Shown here: positions 15,422-25,600 of the stretch, one piece after another
Numbering within the stretch: the stretch's first letter is position 1
Layout: each line of letters begins with the position of its first letter
Source: Umezawaea endophytica
Lineage (GTDB): Bacteria > Actinomycetota > Actinomycetes > Mycobacteriales > Pseudonocardiaceae
Direction of reading: 5' to 3'
Length of the DNA stretch: 64,000 bases
Assembly: GCF_025061645.1 (NCBI RefSeq)
Contig: NZ_JANYMP010000024.1
Span: forward strand, 19,865-83,864
Program-made: the position numbers and the translations under genes
The notes under the pieces: model-generated
The model's database searches: none
Told to the model about the DNA's origin: nothing
The model's input: the letters and a program-made list of their open reading frames with translations, nothing else

Positions 15422-16609
15422 CTAGACCGTCGAGCGGTCCCGTCCGGGCGACTTGTCCGCACCCGTTCGCGCGGCCGCGAACAAGAAGATCAACGAACAC
15501 CACACGCCCACCGCGCCGACCACGCACAAGACCGTGGTGCTGTACCCGTCGATCACCCGTGCGCCGACGAGCCCGCCGAGCGCGGCGCCGAGGAACACCG
15601 ACGACGAGTTGAGCGACACGACCAGCGTCCCGGCCGACGGGTAGACGGAGAGTAGTCGCTTGAGCTGGGTCGGCACGATGGTCCAGCCGACCACACCCCA
15701 GGCGAACAGCACGACCAGCGTCGCCACGAGTCCGGACGCGACCGGCAGGACCAGGAGCAGCAGGCCGACCGTCGTGACGGTGGTGGCCAACAGCGGACGC
15801 CAGCGGAACCGGTCCGACAGCACCCCGCCCGCGATGGTCCCGATCAGCGTGCCGACACCGAGAACGGTGAGCATCAGCATCAGGACTTCCGTGCCCGCGC
15901 CTACGTTGTCCCGCACCACGAGCGCGAGGTAGGAGTACACGACGTACTCCCCCGCCACCGCGAGCAACGTCAGCGCGAGCACGACGAGCAGACCCGGTTG
16001 GCCCAGCAGGCGCAGCCTTTCCCGGATCGGCACCGGCTGGGTCCTCGGGTCAGCCAGCCCGCCGCGGCCTTGCAGCAGCGCGGCGACGACCCCCATCACC
16101 GCGATGGCCACGAGCACCCAGCGCCACCCCACGAGCGAGGAGACCAGGACACCGAGCGGAACACCGATCACCGTCGCCGCCGTGACTCCCGACAGGACCA
16201 GCGAGACCGCCCGTCCGCTGCGCGCGCTCGGCACGGAGGCGCCCGCGGTGGCGGTGGCGTTCGGCAGGTAGGCGCACGCGCCGATCGCGGCGATCAGCCT
16301 GCCCGCGACGAGCATCGCGACCGAGCCGGACATCGCGACCAGGTTCCCGGCGGAGAACAGCAGCAGGCCCGCCATACCGATCCGGCGTTGCGACTGCCCG
16401 GCCACCAGACTGGCGACGATCGGGGCACCGATGGCGAACACCAGCGGGAACACCGCCAGCGCCTGTCCCACGGTGCTCGGATCCGTACCGAGGTCGGAGC
16501 TGACCGCCAGCAGGATGCCGGACAGCACGGAAGCGTCGACGCCGATGGCGAACGCGCCCACGACGAGTGGGGTGAGCCGCCAGAGCGAGACCTCGGCCGG
16601 AGCGTTCAT
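15422..16609 (-). CDS. MFS transporter, probable peptide exporter of the NRPS operon
   Basis: This 395-residue major facilitator has about twelve hydrophobic helices. It has the loop motifs typical of the arabinose-efflux/CmlA/SotB-like group, for example VDASVLSGILLAVSSDLG in helix 1, VAGRLIAAIGACAYLPNATA, and GGVLSDRFRWRPLL in the second half. It is the last gene of the NRPS operon, 23 bases after the free-standing A domain, with GGAGAGG upstream of the ATG. Export of the peptide product is the natural inference. The longer frame running upstream to 18163 only reads through the A-domain gene out of phase. Confidence 0.92.
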   Translation of the reverse strand: MNAPAEVSLWRLTPLVVGAFAIGVDASVLSGILLAVSSDLGTDPSTVGQALAVFPLVFAIGAPIVASLVAGQSQRRIGMAGLLLFSAGNLVAMSGSVAMLVAGRLIAAIGACAYLPNATATAGASVPSARSGRAVSLVLSGVTAATVIGVPLGVLVSSLVGWRWVLVAIAVMGVVAALLQGRGGLADPRTQPVPIRERLRLLGQPGLLVVLALTLLAVAGEYVVYSYLALVVRDNVGAGTEVLMLMLTVLGVGTLIGTIAGGVLSDRFRWRPLLATTVTTVGLLLLVLPVASGLVATLVVLFAWGVVGWTIVPTQLKRLLSVYPSAGTLVVSLNSSSVFLGAALGGLVGARVIDGYSTTVLCVVGAVGVWCSLIFLFAAARTGADKSPGRDRSTV

Positions 16610-16632
16610 GGTGCGGTAGTCGCCTCTCCTCG

Positions 16633-18138
16633 TCAGTGGACTGTCGGGTTGGGAGTCGGGAGCGACCTGCGGTCGATCTTCCCATTGCTCTTCAGCGGCA
16701 GGCTCGGCAGCTCGACGAACCACGTCGGGTTCATGTACGGCGGCAGGACGCGCCGCAGGTGCTCGCGCACCGCGGCGACCGTGCCCCCGTTGTCGAACAC
16801 GACGTATCCGGTCAGCCACTTCTCGCCGGTCGGATCGGTGTGCGTGAGGCAGCACGCCTGGCGGACACCGGGCGTCTCCAGCAGTGCCATCTCGACGGCG
16901 TCCAGCTCCACGCGGAACCCGCGGATCTTCACCTGGTTGTCGAAGCGGCCGAGAAACTCCAGCACCCCGTCCGGTCGCCTGCGCACGGTGTCGCCCGTGC
17001 GGTACACCCGCGCGCCCTGCGCCAGCGGGTCCGGCAGGAAGCGCTCGACCGTGAGGTGGTGGTCGGTGTACCCGCGGGCGAGTCCGGCGCCACCGATGAA
17101 CAACTCCCCCACCTCCCCGTCCGGCACCGGACGCAGGTCTCCGTCGAGGACGCGGACGTACGCGCCGGGGATCGGCCGTCCGATGGGGATCTGCCCCTCG
17201 GTGTCGGCCTCGGTGATCTCCTGGTGGATCGTCGTGAACGTGGTGGCCTCGGTCGGGCCGTAGCAGTTCGAGACCGTGGTGCCGGGCAGGCTCCGGAGCG
17301 CCGCGCGCACGTGCGGCGGCGACAGGACGTCTCCCCCGGTCATCAGCCTGGTGACCCCCGCGAGCCCGTCGACGGCGTCGTCCACCACGACGTTGAACAG
17401 CCCCTTGGTCAGGTGCAGCACGCTGATCCGGTGGCGCGCGACGAGATCGGCGATGCGGTACGGGTCGAGCAGACCCGGTGGCGGCACCACCAGCGTGCCG
17501 CCGTTGCAGAGAGCGCCCCAGATCTCGAACGTGGCCGCGTCGAACGTCGGTGGCGCTATCGCGCAGTAGGTCTGCCCGACACCCGTGGGCGCGAAGCCAC
17601 CGCTGACGAGGTTGACGATCGAGCGGTGTTCGATCCGCACGCCCTTGGGCTGTCCGGTCGAACCCGAGGTGTACATGACGTACGCGAGGTGGTCGCCGCG
17701 CAACCTCGGCGCGGGCGCGATCCCGTCCGCCGAGTGGTCGCCGTCCAGCAGCACCACTTCGACGTCCGACCCCCTCAGCAACTCCGCGTCCGCACGGCTC
17801 GCGACCACCACCCGGCAGCCGCTGTCGGCGATCACGTGGTCGCGGTGCGCGGCGGGGTCGTCCGGGCTCAGCGGCACGTACGCCGCCCCCGCCCGCATGA
17901 CCCCGAGCAGGCCGACGACCAGGTCTGCGCTCATCTTCCCGCACAGGCCGACCGAGTCCGCCTCGCGGACACCGCGTCGCACCAACGAGTTCGCCAGCCG
18001 CGCCGCCCTGTCCACCAGCGCGCCGTAGGAGACGGAACCGCCTTGCCACACCAACGCGGTGCGCCACGCCCCCGCGACGGCGTGCCGGGCCACGAGGTCG
18101 CTGATCGTCGCCGCACCGCTCCTCGTCGCCACTACCAC
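16633..18138 (-). CDS. Free-standing NRPS adenylation domain (no carrier protein)
   Basis: The 501-residue protein is a complete A domain and nothing else. It shows A3 YTSGSTGQPKG, A4 PPTFDAATFEIWGA, A5 NCYGPTEAT, A7 YRTGDTVRR, A8 GRFDNQVKIRGFRVEL and A10 LKSNGKIDR. Aligning by eye to GrsA, the ten specificity positions read D-A-F-H-M-G-C-T-F-K. The nearest code I remember is the valine code DAFWIGGTFK (7 of 10), so a hydrophobic amino acid is a weak prediction. There is no T domain after residue 495, so it must load carrier domains in trans. The obvious partners are the A-less modules of the two upstream NRPS genes. Its start overlaps the end of the C-T-C-T-C gene by seven bases. Confidence 0.93.
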   Translation of the reverse strand: MVVATRSGAATISDLVARHAVAGAWRTALVWQGGSVSYGALVDRAARLANSLVRRGVREADSVGLCGKMSADLVVGLLGVMRAGAAYVPLSPDDPAAHRDHVIADSGCRVVVASRADAELLRGSDVEVVLLDGDHSADGIAPAPRLRGDHLAYVMYTSGSTGQPKGVRIEHRSIVNLVSGGFAPTGVGQTYCAIAPPTFDAATFEIWGALCNGGTLVVPPPGLLDPYRIADLVARHRISVLHLTKGLFNVVVDDAVDGLAGVTRLMTGGDVLSPPHVRAALRSLPGTTVSNCYGPTEATTFTTIHQEITEADTEGQIPIGRPIPGAYVRVLDGDLRPVPDGEVGELFIGGAGLARGYTDHHLTVERFLPDPLAQGARVYRTGDTVRRRPDGVLEFLGRFDNQVKIRGFRVELDAVEMALLETPGVRQACCLTHTDPTGEKWLTGYVVFDNGGTVAAVREHLRRVLPPYMNPTWFVELPSLPLKSNGKIDRRSLPTPNPTVH

Positions 18139-21100
18139 GGGGTGTCCTCCGGATCATCCACAAGGCGGGTCAGCGCGGCGGTGTACAGCGCGGCGACGCC
18201 GTGGACGTCGAGCGGTGCGCCCGCGCCGAGTTGAAGTGCCAGCACGACGTCGCGGTCATCGCGGAAGTGCGCCACCACCGGGTGCGGGAACAGGTCGCGA
18301 CCGGGGAGGAAGCGCACACCGGCGCGGTCCTCCTCGGTCGCCGCGTGGCGGAAGCGCACGTAGTTGAACAGGGCGGCGAACGGGTCGGCCAGCCCCAAAG
18401 CCCTTTGCACGTCGGGGAACTGGCAGCCGAGGTGCGGGAACACCGCCGCCTCGGCGACCTGCGCCGCCCGCACCAGCTCCCGCCAGCTCCGCTGCTCGCC
18501 GCGCAGCACCAGCGGAACCGGGTTGAGGAAGTTGCCGACCGCGTCGTCCGGCACGTCCTCGTCCCTGCTGTGCAGGAGCAGACCTGTCACCACGCGCCCC
18601 GCGTCGCCGCGGCACGGCGTCGCGAGGGGTGTGGCGGTCACGACGCTGATGTGCGCGGCGAGCAGCAGCAGGCGCAGCGACACGTTGAGCTGCCCGGCCC
18701 GGTCCCGCAGCCGTCCGACGACCTCGTCTGGCAACGGGTGTTCGAGCACGGTGTGCCCACTACCACCGACGTGCAGGCGGTGCGGCCTGGCGGTGTGCAG
18801 CTCGGCGCGCCAGAACGGCAGCGCGTCGGCGAGTGTCCGCTCCGGACGCGTCCGGCCGGTGAAGGCGGGGAAGACCGGATCCTCGGTCGGCGGGGCCGTC
18901 ACGACTCCGTTCAACTCGTCGCGGTAGCGCGTCAGGACCTGCGCGACCAGGGAGGCGAGCGACATCCCGTCGATGACCGCGTGGTGGATCACCACCCCGA
19001 GCCTGGTCTCGCGATCGGACATCCGGGTCAGGCTCCACCGCACGAGACCGGGCTCGTCGACCGCGAACCCCGTGAGCTGTTCCGCCGCGAGCCAGTCCTC
19101 GTGACGCCGCACCGCCTCCGGCTCGGGCAGGGCCGAGAGGTCGGCCTCGGTGAACCTCAGCGGCGCGCTGTCGTGCACCTGGTACGTCCAACCGCCGAGG
19201 TCGTCGCGGTGGAAGGAGGTGCGCAGGGCAGGGTGGAGTGCGATGACCTGCGCGAGCGCGGTCCGCATGGCCCCGACGTCGAACGGCAGGTCGACCGCGT
19301 AGCCCGCCGACACCAGGAAGACGCCGGTGTCGGGATTGGCCGTCGCCTGGTCCAGCATGTACCGCTGGGTCCCCGTCGGCGGCGACGGCTCGTCGCTCGC
19401 AGAAGTTCCGAACGCCTCGGGAGCGGAGGTCATGGCGGCGGCCAGGTCGGCGAGCCTCGGTGCGCTGTACAACACCTGGAGAGACACCGGATGCCCGGCG
19501 GCGGCGAGTCGCGACTTCACCTTGAGCAGGCTGATCGAATCGCCGCCCAGCGTGAAGAAGTCGTCCTCGGCGTCGACGTCCTCCGCGCCGAGCACGTCTC
19601 GCCACACCGCGGTGACCGTGTCCGCGATCGTCGTGCCCGGTACCGGCTCGGGGGCGAACAGCTCGTCGACGCGGTCACCGAGCCGGTCCGGCAGGCTCCG
19701 CAGCGTCGAGACGAGATCGGCGGCGATCCCCTCGACGACGTGCTCGTCGTAGAGGTCGCGGGCGAACTCGACCACGCCGCGCAACGCGCCGTCGTCCACG
19801 CGCGCCCGCACGCCGAGGTCGAACTGCACACTTCCGGTGTCCACGTCGAGCCAGCGCAGTGCCAGGTCGTGCATCTCGTGCGCGGACGGCAGCATCTCGT
19901 GCAGCGACACCAGGACCTGGAACAACGGGTTGGTCGCCGACGACCGGCTGTCCGGCGACGCGTCGACGATGCGGTCGAACCCGGCGTGGGCGTGCGTGAG
20001 CGCTCCGACCACCGACGATCCGACCTCGTCGACGAGGTCCGCGACCCGCAGCCCCGGTGCGACGTCGACGGGGAACGGCACGGTGTCGACCATGAGCCCG
20101 ACCAGCGGCTCGAACTCCGTCTCCGGGCGGTCCGCGACCGGTGTGCCGAGCGCGAACCGCGTGGTGCCCGTCCGCGCCGCGAGCACGATCGCCACCGCCG
20201 ACCCGAGCACCACGAACAGCGTCGTGCCGCGCTCGTCGGCCAACCCGCGCAACCGTTCGACGTCCTGCTCCCCGAGTTCGAAGGCGACCTTGCCGCCGTC
20301 GAACGACGGCACCGCCGGACGGGGCCGTCGACCGGGCAGGGCGAGGTCGACCACGACACCGCGCAGCACGTCACGCCAGTACCCGGTGACCTCCTCGGGC
20401 AGTGCGGCCGCCCGGTCCCACTGGTGCTGCGCGTAGTCCACGTAACGACTGGCCAGCACGGGCAACGACGGAGGCCGTCCACTCGCTCCCGCTTCGTAGA
20501 GCTCGACCAGTTCGTCGAGCATCACCTTCATCGACCACTCGTCGGACACCATGTGGTGCAGGCACAACTGCACGACCGTGCGCGTCGGTTCGAGCGGGTA
20601 GCACACGACCCGCAGCAGCGGACCGGTGCGCAGGTCCAGCGGCCTGCGTGCTTCCTCGGTCAGCGCCTTCGGCAGCCCCGCCGGGTCGACGTGGCGCACT
20701 TCCCGCGGCACGGTCACGTCCTCGTGCACCACCACGTGCGGGATGCCGTCGATGTCGGTGAACGTGCTGCGCAGCGCGTCGTGCCTGCGGGTCAGCGTGG
20801 AAATCGCTTCCCACAGGACGGTGTCGTCGAGCGGTCCGCTGATCTCGACCGCGACGGACGCCGCGTAGGCCGTGCCGCCGGGGAACAACTGGTCGAGGAA
20901 CCACAACCGCAGTTGCGCGGGCGAGACCCGGTAGACCGACGAGCCGTTCGGCTCCGAGCGCACCGCTGCCGCTCGGATCCGGGTGGTGGACGGCGATCCG
21001 CCGTCCACGAGTTCGGCGATCCGCTTCGCGCAGTCCGCCAGCCGGGACGCCTGGAAGACGACCTCGACGGGCAGCGTGACGCCGAAGGCCCCGCGCACCC

Positions 21101-22601
21101 CCGAAACGATGCGCATCGCCAGCAGCGACTGCCCGCCCAGGTCGAAGAAGTCGGCGTCCGGTGAGGTGACCGGGAACCCGAGCAGCCTGCTCCACACGGC
21201 GGCGAGCCCCCGCTCGGTGTCCGAGTCGAACTCGTCCCGCACCACCGCGACGGGCCGCGCGTCCGAGTCCGCCGCGGCGCCGAGCAGCAGCGGAGCGGCG
21301 GTCGCCCGCACGTCGCGCAGCGCCGTGCCCGCCGGTGCGGCCAGCACCCGGTCGAGCAGCCGTTCGTAGTCGGCGATGACCGCGCCCGCGAGTCGCGGTG
21401 GCACGTGCGCCGTGTCGTAGGAGAGGTAGACCACGCCGTCGTCACCGATGCGCCCACCGGGCACGATCATCATGCAGAGGGGCGTGTCGGTGATCTCGAC
21501 GAAGTCCAGGTCGGAGATGCGCCACCGGTCGTGCCGTTCGAGCATCGCCCGGTCGAACGGGAAGTTCTGCACGACGAACAGCGATTCGAACAGCGGCAGG
21601 CCGCTCGGCCGCCCGCACCAGTCGTGCACGTCGATCAGCGATGTCCGGTCGTGCTCGGCGCACGCGGCCATCGTGTCGTGGCAGTACCGGACGAAGCTCG
21701 CCAGGTCGACGTCCGGGTCGATGGTGGTGCGGACCGGCAGGGTGTTCAGCAGCAGGCCGACCACCCGGTCGGCGCCGGGGAACGCGGACCCGCGTCCCGA
21801 GGACACCACGCCGGTCACCAGGTCGTCGGCGCCGCTGTACGCGGCGAGCTGCAACTGCCACGCGGCGAAGTACACCGACGCGGCCGTGACCCTGTGCCGG
21901 GCGGCGAACTCGCGCACGGCCTCGCTCGTGCGGGCGGGCAACGGCCGGTTCGACCGCTCGTAGCCGTGCTCGTCGTGCGCGCCGGGGAACCGGATCGTCG
22001 CGGCGGCGCCGAACCCGGCGAGGTGCCCGGTCCAGAACTCCCGTGCCGCCGCCGGGTCCAGGCCGAGCAGGTGTTCCACCACCGCCCGCTGCCGAGGGCG
22101 CGGCGGGAGGAGCGGCGTCACCCCGCGCGCCAACGCGCTGTAGGTGCTGAAGAACTCCTGGAGCAGGATCGTCGCCGACCAGCCGTCGAGGATCACGTGG
22201 TGCACGGTCCACATCAGGAACCAGCGACCGGGTCCCTCGGGCAGCACGGTGAGCCGGAACAACGGCGCCCGGTCGAGCGCGAAGCCCTCCTCCGCGTCGC
22301 GGCGCACCACCTCCGCGCGGTCTTCCCCCTCCTCCAGCACCCGCACGACGGGGACCGCGGTGCGGCGGACGACCTGCACGGGTTGTTGCAGACCGCTCCA
22401 GTGCACGCTCGTGCGGAGAGCGGCGTGGTGGTCGACCAGCAGTTGCCACGACCGGCGCAGCAGCTCGACGTCCACCTCGCCCTCGATGGTGCACGTGCGC
22501 TGCTCGATGTACACGCCCGCACCGGGACTGCGCAGCGTGCGCACGAGCATCCCGAGTTGTCCGGGGAGCAGGGGGAAGATGTCCTCGACATCGGCGCTCA
22601 C
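18132..22601 (-). CDS. NRPS subunit C-T-C-T-C lacking any adenylation domain
   Basis: The 1489 residues hold three condensation and two carrier domains. C1 has HHVILDGWS near residue 132, T1 has LGGQSLLAMR near 487, C2 has HHMVSDEWS near 680, T2 has LGGDSISLLK near 1017, and C3 has HHAVIDGMS near 1203. No A3/A8 core motif occurs anywhere, so both carriers must be charged in trans. C1 is of the type starting PLLPGQLGML and follows an E domain in the previous protein, so it is probably a DCL-type domain. The chain ends in a C domain with no thioesterase or reductase. That suggests release by condensation with a free amine or alcohol, or by cyclization. The GTG start overlaps the vestigial MbtH frame (GTGA), with GGGAGGTGG upstream. 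Confidence 0.93.
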   Translation of the reverse strand: MSADVEDIFPLLPGQLGMLVRTLRSPGAGVYIEQRTCTIEGEVDVELLRRSWQLLVDHHAALRTSVHWSGLQQPVQVVRRTAVPVVRVLEEGEDRAEVVRRDAEEGFALDRAPLFRLTVLPEGPGRWFLMWTVHHVILDGWSATILLQEFFSTYSALARGVTPLLPPRPRQRAVVEHLLGLDPAAAREFWTGHLAGFGAAATIRFPGAHDEHGYERSNRPLPARTSEAVREFAARHRVTAASVYFAAWQLQLAAYSGADDLVTGVVSSGRGSAFPGADRVVGLLLNTLPVRTTIDPDVDLASFVRYCHDTMAACAEHDRTSLIDVHDWCGRPSGLPLFESLFVVQNFPFDRAMLERHDRWRISDLDFVEITDTPLCMMIVPGGRIGDDGVVYLSYDTAHVPPRLAGAVIADYERLLDRVLAAPAGTALRDVRATAAPLLLGAAADSDARPVAVVRDEFDSDTERGLAAVWSRLLGFPVTSPDADFFDLGGQSLLAMRIVSGVRGAFGVTLPVEVVFQASRLADCAKRIAELVDGGSPSTTRIRAAAVRSEPNGSSVYRVSPAQLRLWFLDQLFPGGTAYAASVAVEISGPLDDTVLWEAISTLTRRHDALRSTFTDIDGIPHVVVHEDVTVPREVRHVDPAGLPKALTEEARRPLDLRTGPLLRVVCYPLEPTRTVVQLCLHHMVSDEWSMKVMLDELVELYEAGASGRPPSLPVLASRYVDYAQHQWDRAAALPEEVTGYWRDVLRGVVVDLALPGRRPRPAVPSFDGGKVAFELGEQDVERLRGLADERGTTLFVVLGSAVAIVLAARTGTTRFALGTPVADRPETEFEPLVGLMVDTVPFPVDVAPGLRVADLVDEVGSSVVGALTHAHAGFDRIVDASPDSRSSATNPLFQVLVSLHEMLPSAHEMHDLALRWLDVDTGSVQFDLGVRARVDDGALRGVVEFARDLYDEHVVEGIAADLVSTLRSLPDRLGDRVDELFAPEPVPGTTIADTVTAVWRDVLGAEDVDAEDDFFTLGGDSISLLKVKSRLAAAGHPVSLQVLYSAPRLADLAAAMTSAPEAFGTSASDEPSPPTGTQRYMLDQATANPDTGVFLVSAGYAVDLPFDVGAMRTALAQVIALHPALRTSFHRDDLGGWTYQVHDSAPLRFTEADLSALPEPEAVRRHEDWLAAEQLTGFAVDEPGLVRWSLTRMSDRETRLGVVIHHAVIDGMSLASLVAQVLTRYRDELNGVVTAPPTEDPVFPAFTGRTRPERTLADALPFWRAELHTARPHRLHVGGSGHTVLEHPLPDEVVGRLRDRAGQLNVSLRLLLLAAHISVVTATPLATPCRGDAGRVVTGLLLHSRDEDVPDDAVGNFLNPVPLVLRGEQRSWRELVRAAQVAEAAVFPHLGCQFPDVQRALGLADPFAALFNYVRFRHAATEEDRAGVRFLPGRDLFPHPVVAHFRDDRDVVLALQLGAGAPLDVHGVAALYTAALTRLVDDPEDTPW

Positions 22602-22654
22602 CTCGCCACCTCCCGGTGCAGGGAGTCGTTGCGCAGCACGAGATACCCGTTCAC
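22598..22654 (-). pseudogene. Vestigial MbtH-like mini reading frame (18 codons)
   Basis: Between the two NRPS genes an 18-codon frame overlaps the first gene's stop (CTGTGA) and the second gene's start (GTGA). It reads VNGYLVLRNDSLHREVAR. The first eleven residues resemble the conserved N-terminal strand of MbtH proteins (NGxYLVLRNDEGQHSLWP), but the frame stops before the SLWP and GWRVV parts, so it cannot be a working MbtH. It may be the remnant of a deleted mbtH kept for translational coupling, or a chance match; the position, exactly where an mbtH is often found, favours a remnant. Confidence 0.4.
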
Positions 22655-25600
22655 AGGTGGCCCCCAGGTTCTCCGTCGGCGGTGGACAACTGCCGCATCA
22701 GCTCGTCCAGGTCGGTCTGGTCCAGACCGGCGAGCGGGAAGTCGGCCACCTGCGCGGCCACCGGCTCCTCCGTCTCCCACGTCGCCAAATGCGCGACGAG
22801 GTCGTCCAGCAGCGCGCGCAACGTCACCTCGTGGTGCAGCCCTTCGCTGTAGAAAGCTCGCAGCCGCAAGCGGTTGCCCACCACCAGCGCGACGATCTCC
22901 ACCTCGTGCGACCGCGGCCGGTTCGGGCCTCGGTCACCGCCGTGGTCGAACTCCACGGCCACCAGCGGATCGGGCAGCGCGTCGTCGAACCGACCGAGGT
23001 AGTTCACCAGCACGTCCGGCAGGTCCACTTCGGACTCGCGGCGCAGGCGCAGGTAGGCCCGGACGTCCTCGCGCGACGTCCGCAGCGCGCTCTCGACCAC
23101 GCGGGCGCGGGCCAGCGGATCACCGGACTCGACCACGACCGGGACCGGTGCGGCCAGGCAGCCGACCGCGTCCGCGAGCACGACGTCGGATCGCCCGCCG
23201 GTCATCACGTCGACGACCGCGGCGTCCTTTCCGGAGCGGGCTCGCAGGACGTCGCCGATCGACACCAGCAGGAGGTGCAGGGGGTTGAGCCGCGCGCTCC
23301 GGGCGCGCTCGACCAGCCGTCCGGTGGTGTCCGTGTCGAGCACGTGCTCGACCACCCGTTCCCCCGCTCTGTCGTTCACACCACCCGGCAGGTCCGGGAC
23401 CAGCGAACGAGCACCCCTCGCGAGCACGGCCGCCCAGTCGGCCCCTGGTGCGCCGTCGTCACCGGCGAGCGCCGAGATCGGCACACCGGGGTCGAGTCGC
23501 GCGTCCCCGAACGCCAGTGCGCCCGCGTAGGCCTCGACCAGGTCGGCGAGCACCACCTGGAGCGACGCGGCGTCGGCGACGGCGTGGTGCGCGACGAGGA
23601 CCAGCCGTGGGTGGTCGCCGTCGTGCAGGCCGATGCGCACGACTCGTCCCGTCGCGAGTTCGAGTGACCGGTGCAGCGTCTCCAGCCAGGCACCGAAATC
23701 CTGGTCCTCGCCGTGGGAGAGGACGTCGTCGACGGCGACGGGCCGCACGGTCTGCGACCACGTGTGGGCGTCGATCGAGGTGTGCAGGGACTCGTGCCGC
23801 TCCAACACCGCGGCGACCGCCTTGCCCAGTGCCGTCCGGTCCAGCGGTGCGCTCAACCGGAGCACCAACGAGACGTTGTCCCAGTCGCGGTCCTCCTGAC
23901 CGGACAGCACGGACGACTGCTCCGGCGAGACCGGCACGGGCCCGTCGGTGGACCGGCTTGACCGCGTGGCGTCGGCGACACGTCCGACGTGCTCCGCGAG
24001 CAGGCGCACGGTCGGGTTCTCGAAGAGGTCCTTCGGGCGGACGCGGTGTCCGAGCACTCGAAGCCGGGCGCACACCTGGATGCTGAGGATCGAGTCGCCC
24101 CCGAGGTCGAAGAAGTCGTCGTGGACCTCGACGCCGTCGACGTCGAGGACCGACTCCCACACGTCGAGCAGTTCGCGTTCCAGCGCGCTGGTCGCACCGG
24201 CCTCCTGCCGGTCACCGCGCACCGCCACCCGCGTGCCCGCCTCGATCGCCTCGGCGGATCCCGTCTCGTCCGCGCCCAGACCGGTCCACGCGCCGCACCG
24301 CGCGTGCGGCGCGCTCGTCATCGCCAGCAACGCGTCGACCACGTCGTGCGCGAAGTTCAGCGCCTGCTGCTCGTCGAGCTGATCGGTGTTGTAGTTCGCG
24401 ACGATCGCGAGGTCGCCGGTGAGCGGGTGCACGCGGGCGTTGACGGTGAGCGGGAAGTGGAACGGGTCGGTGAAGCGGCCGTCGAGGTAGACGAGGTCGG
24501 AACGGCCGGTGATGCGCTGGTAGACGTGGAAGTGGATGTAGTTGAACGCCGTCTCGAACAGCGGCTTTCCCTGGTGGCCGCGCTGGAGCGCCGCCACCGG
24601 GTGACGGCGGTGTTCGAAGACCTCCGCTTCCCTGGCGAAGACGGCACGGGCGAGATCGGTCCACGCCCCGTCCACCCGGACGCGGAACGGCACGGTGTTG
24701 AGGAACTGGCCGAGCACGTGTTCGGCGTCGACCAGCTCGGGCCTGCCCCCGCTGACCAGGCCGGTGAGGACGTCGCTGGTCCCGCCGTGCTTGGCGAGCG
24801 CCGCCACGTACGCCGTGAGCAGCACGGCCTTCGTGGTGACGCCGATATCGCCCGCGAGGGACTTCACCGCGTCGAACAGCTCGGTCCGCACGGGGACCGG
24901 CAGGTCGATGCTGCGGGGCGCGCCGTCCTCGACGCGATCGCGACGCGGCAACCGCAGGAACACCGCGTCCTTGAGCTGCTCCATCCAGAAGTGCCGTGAG
25001 CCGGCGTCGCCCAGCGCGGCCTGCTCCTCCGCCACGAAGTCGCGGTACCGCGTCCGCAGGACACCGCGTGCGGGCGCAGTGCCCGCTACCCGCGCGAGGT
25101 AGGTGTCGAACAGCTCGGTCAGGAACGTCGCCGCGCTCCACCCGTCGAAGATGGAGTCGTGGAACGACACGACGAGATCGATGACGTCCTCGGCGTGGCG
25201 CAGCACGACGACGCGCAGCAACGGGGGCGCGGTGAGGTCGAACGGCTTCACCTGCTCGGTGTCGAACACCTCCCGCGCCCGGCGCCGCCGCTCATCCTCC
25301 GGGAGCGCCCGCAGGTCTTCCACCGGCACCGGCAGCGACGCCGACCGCTGCACGTACTGGAACGCGCCGTCCACACCGCCCACCTCGAACCGGGTGCGCA
25401 GGATGTCGTGCCGCCCCACCACCACGTCGACGCACTCCTGGAACAGCTCGCGGTCGAACGCGATCCGCAGGTGCAGGCTGAACGTCACCTGGTACACGGC
25501 GACGTCCGGCGAGTACTCGGAGTGGAAGATCATGCCCGCTTGCAGCGAGGAGAGCGGGTAGGCGTCGACCACGTCGTCCGGCAGGACCGCGGGCCGGGGC

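Noticed and set aside
15137..15655. 172-residue plus-strand frame in the AT-rich gap
   Set aside because: No codon bias, no family, and its second half is antisense to the MFS gene.
15422..18163. 913-residue minus-strand frame covering MFS and A-domain genes as one
   Set aside because: The first 500 codons are the A-domain gene read out of frame; the MFS protein begins at the ATG at 16609 with its own ribosome site.
18201..21164. 987-residue open frame on the plus strand opposite the C-T-C-T-C NRPS
   Set aside because: Arg/His/Gly-rich translation without domains, antisense to unmistakable C and T motifs; a high-GC shadow. The same holds for the 936-residue plus-strand frame at 25960-28770.
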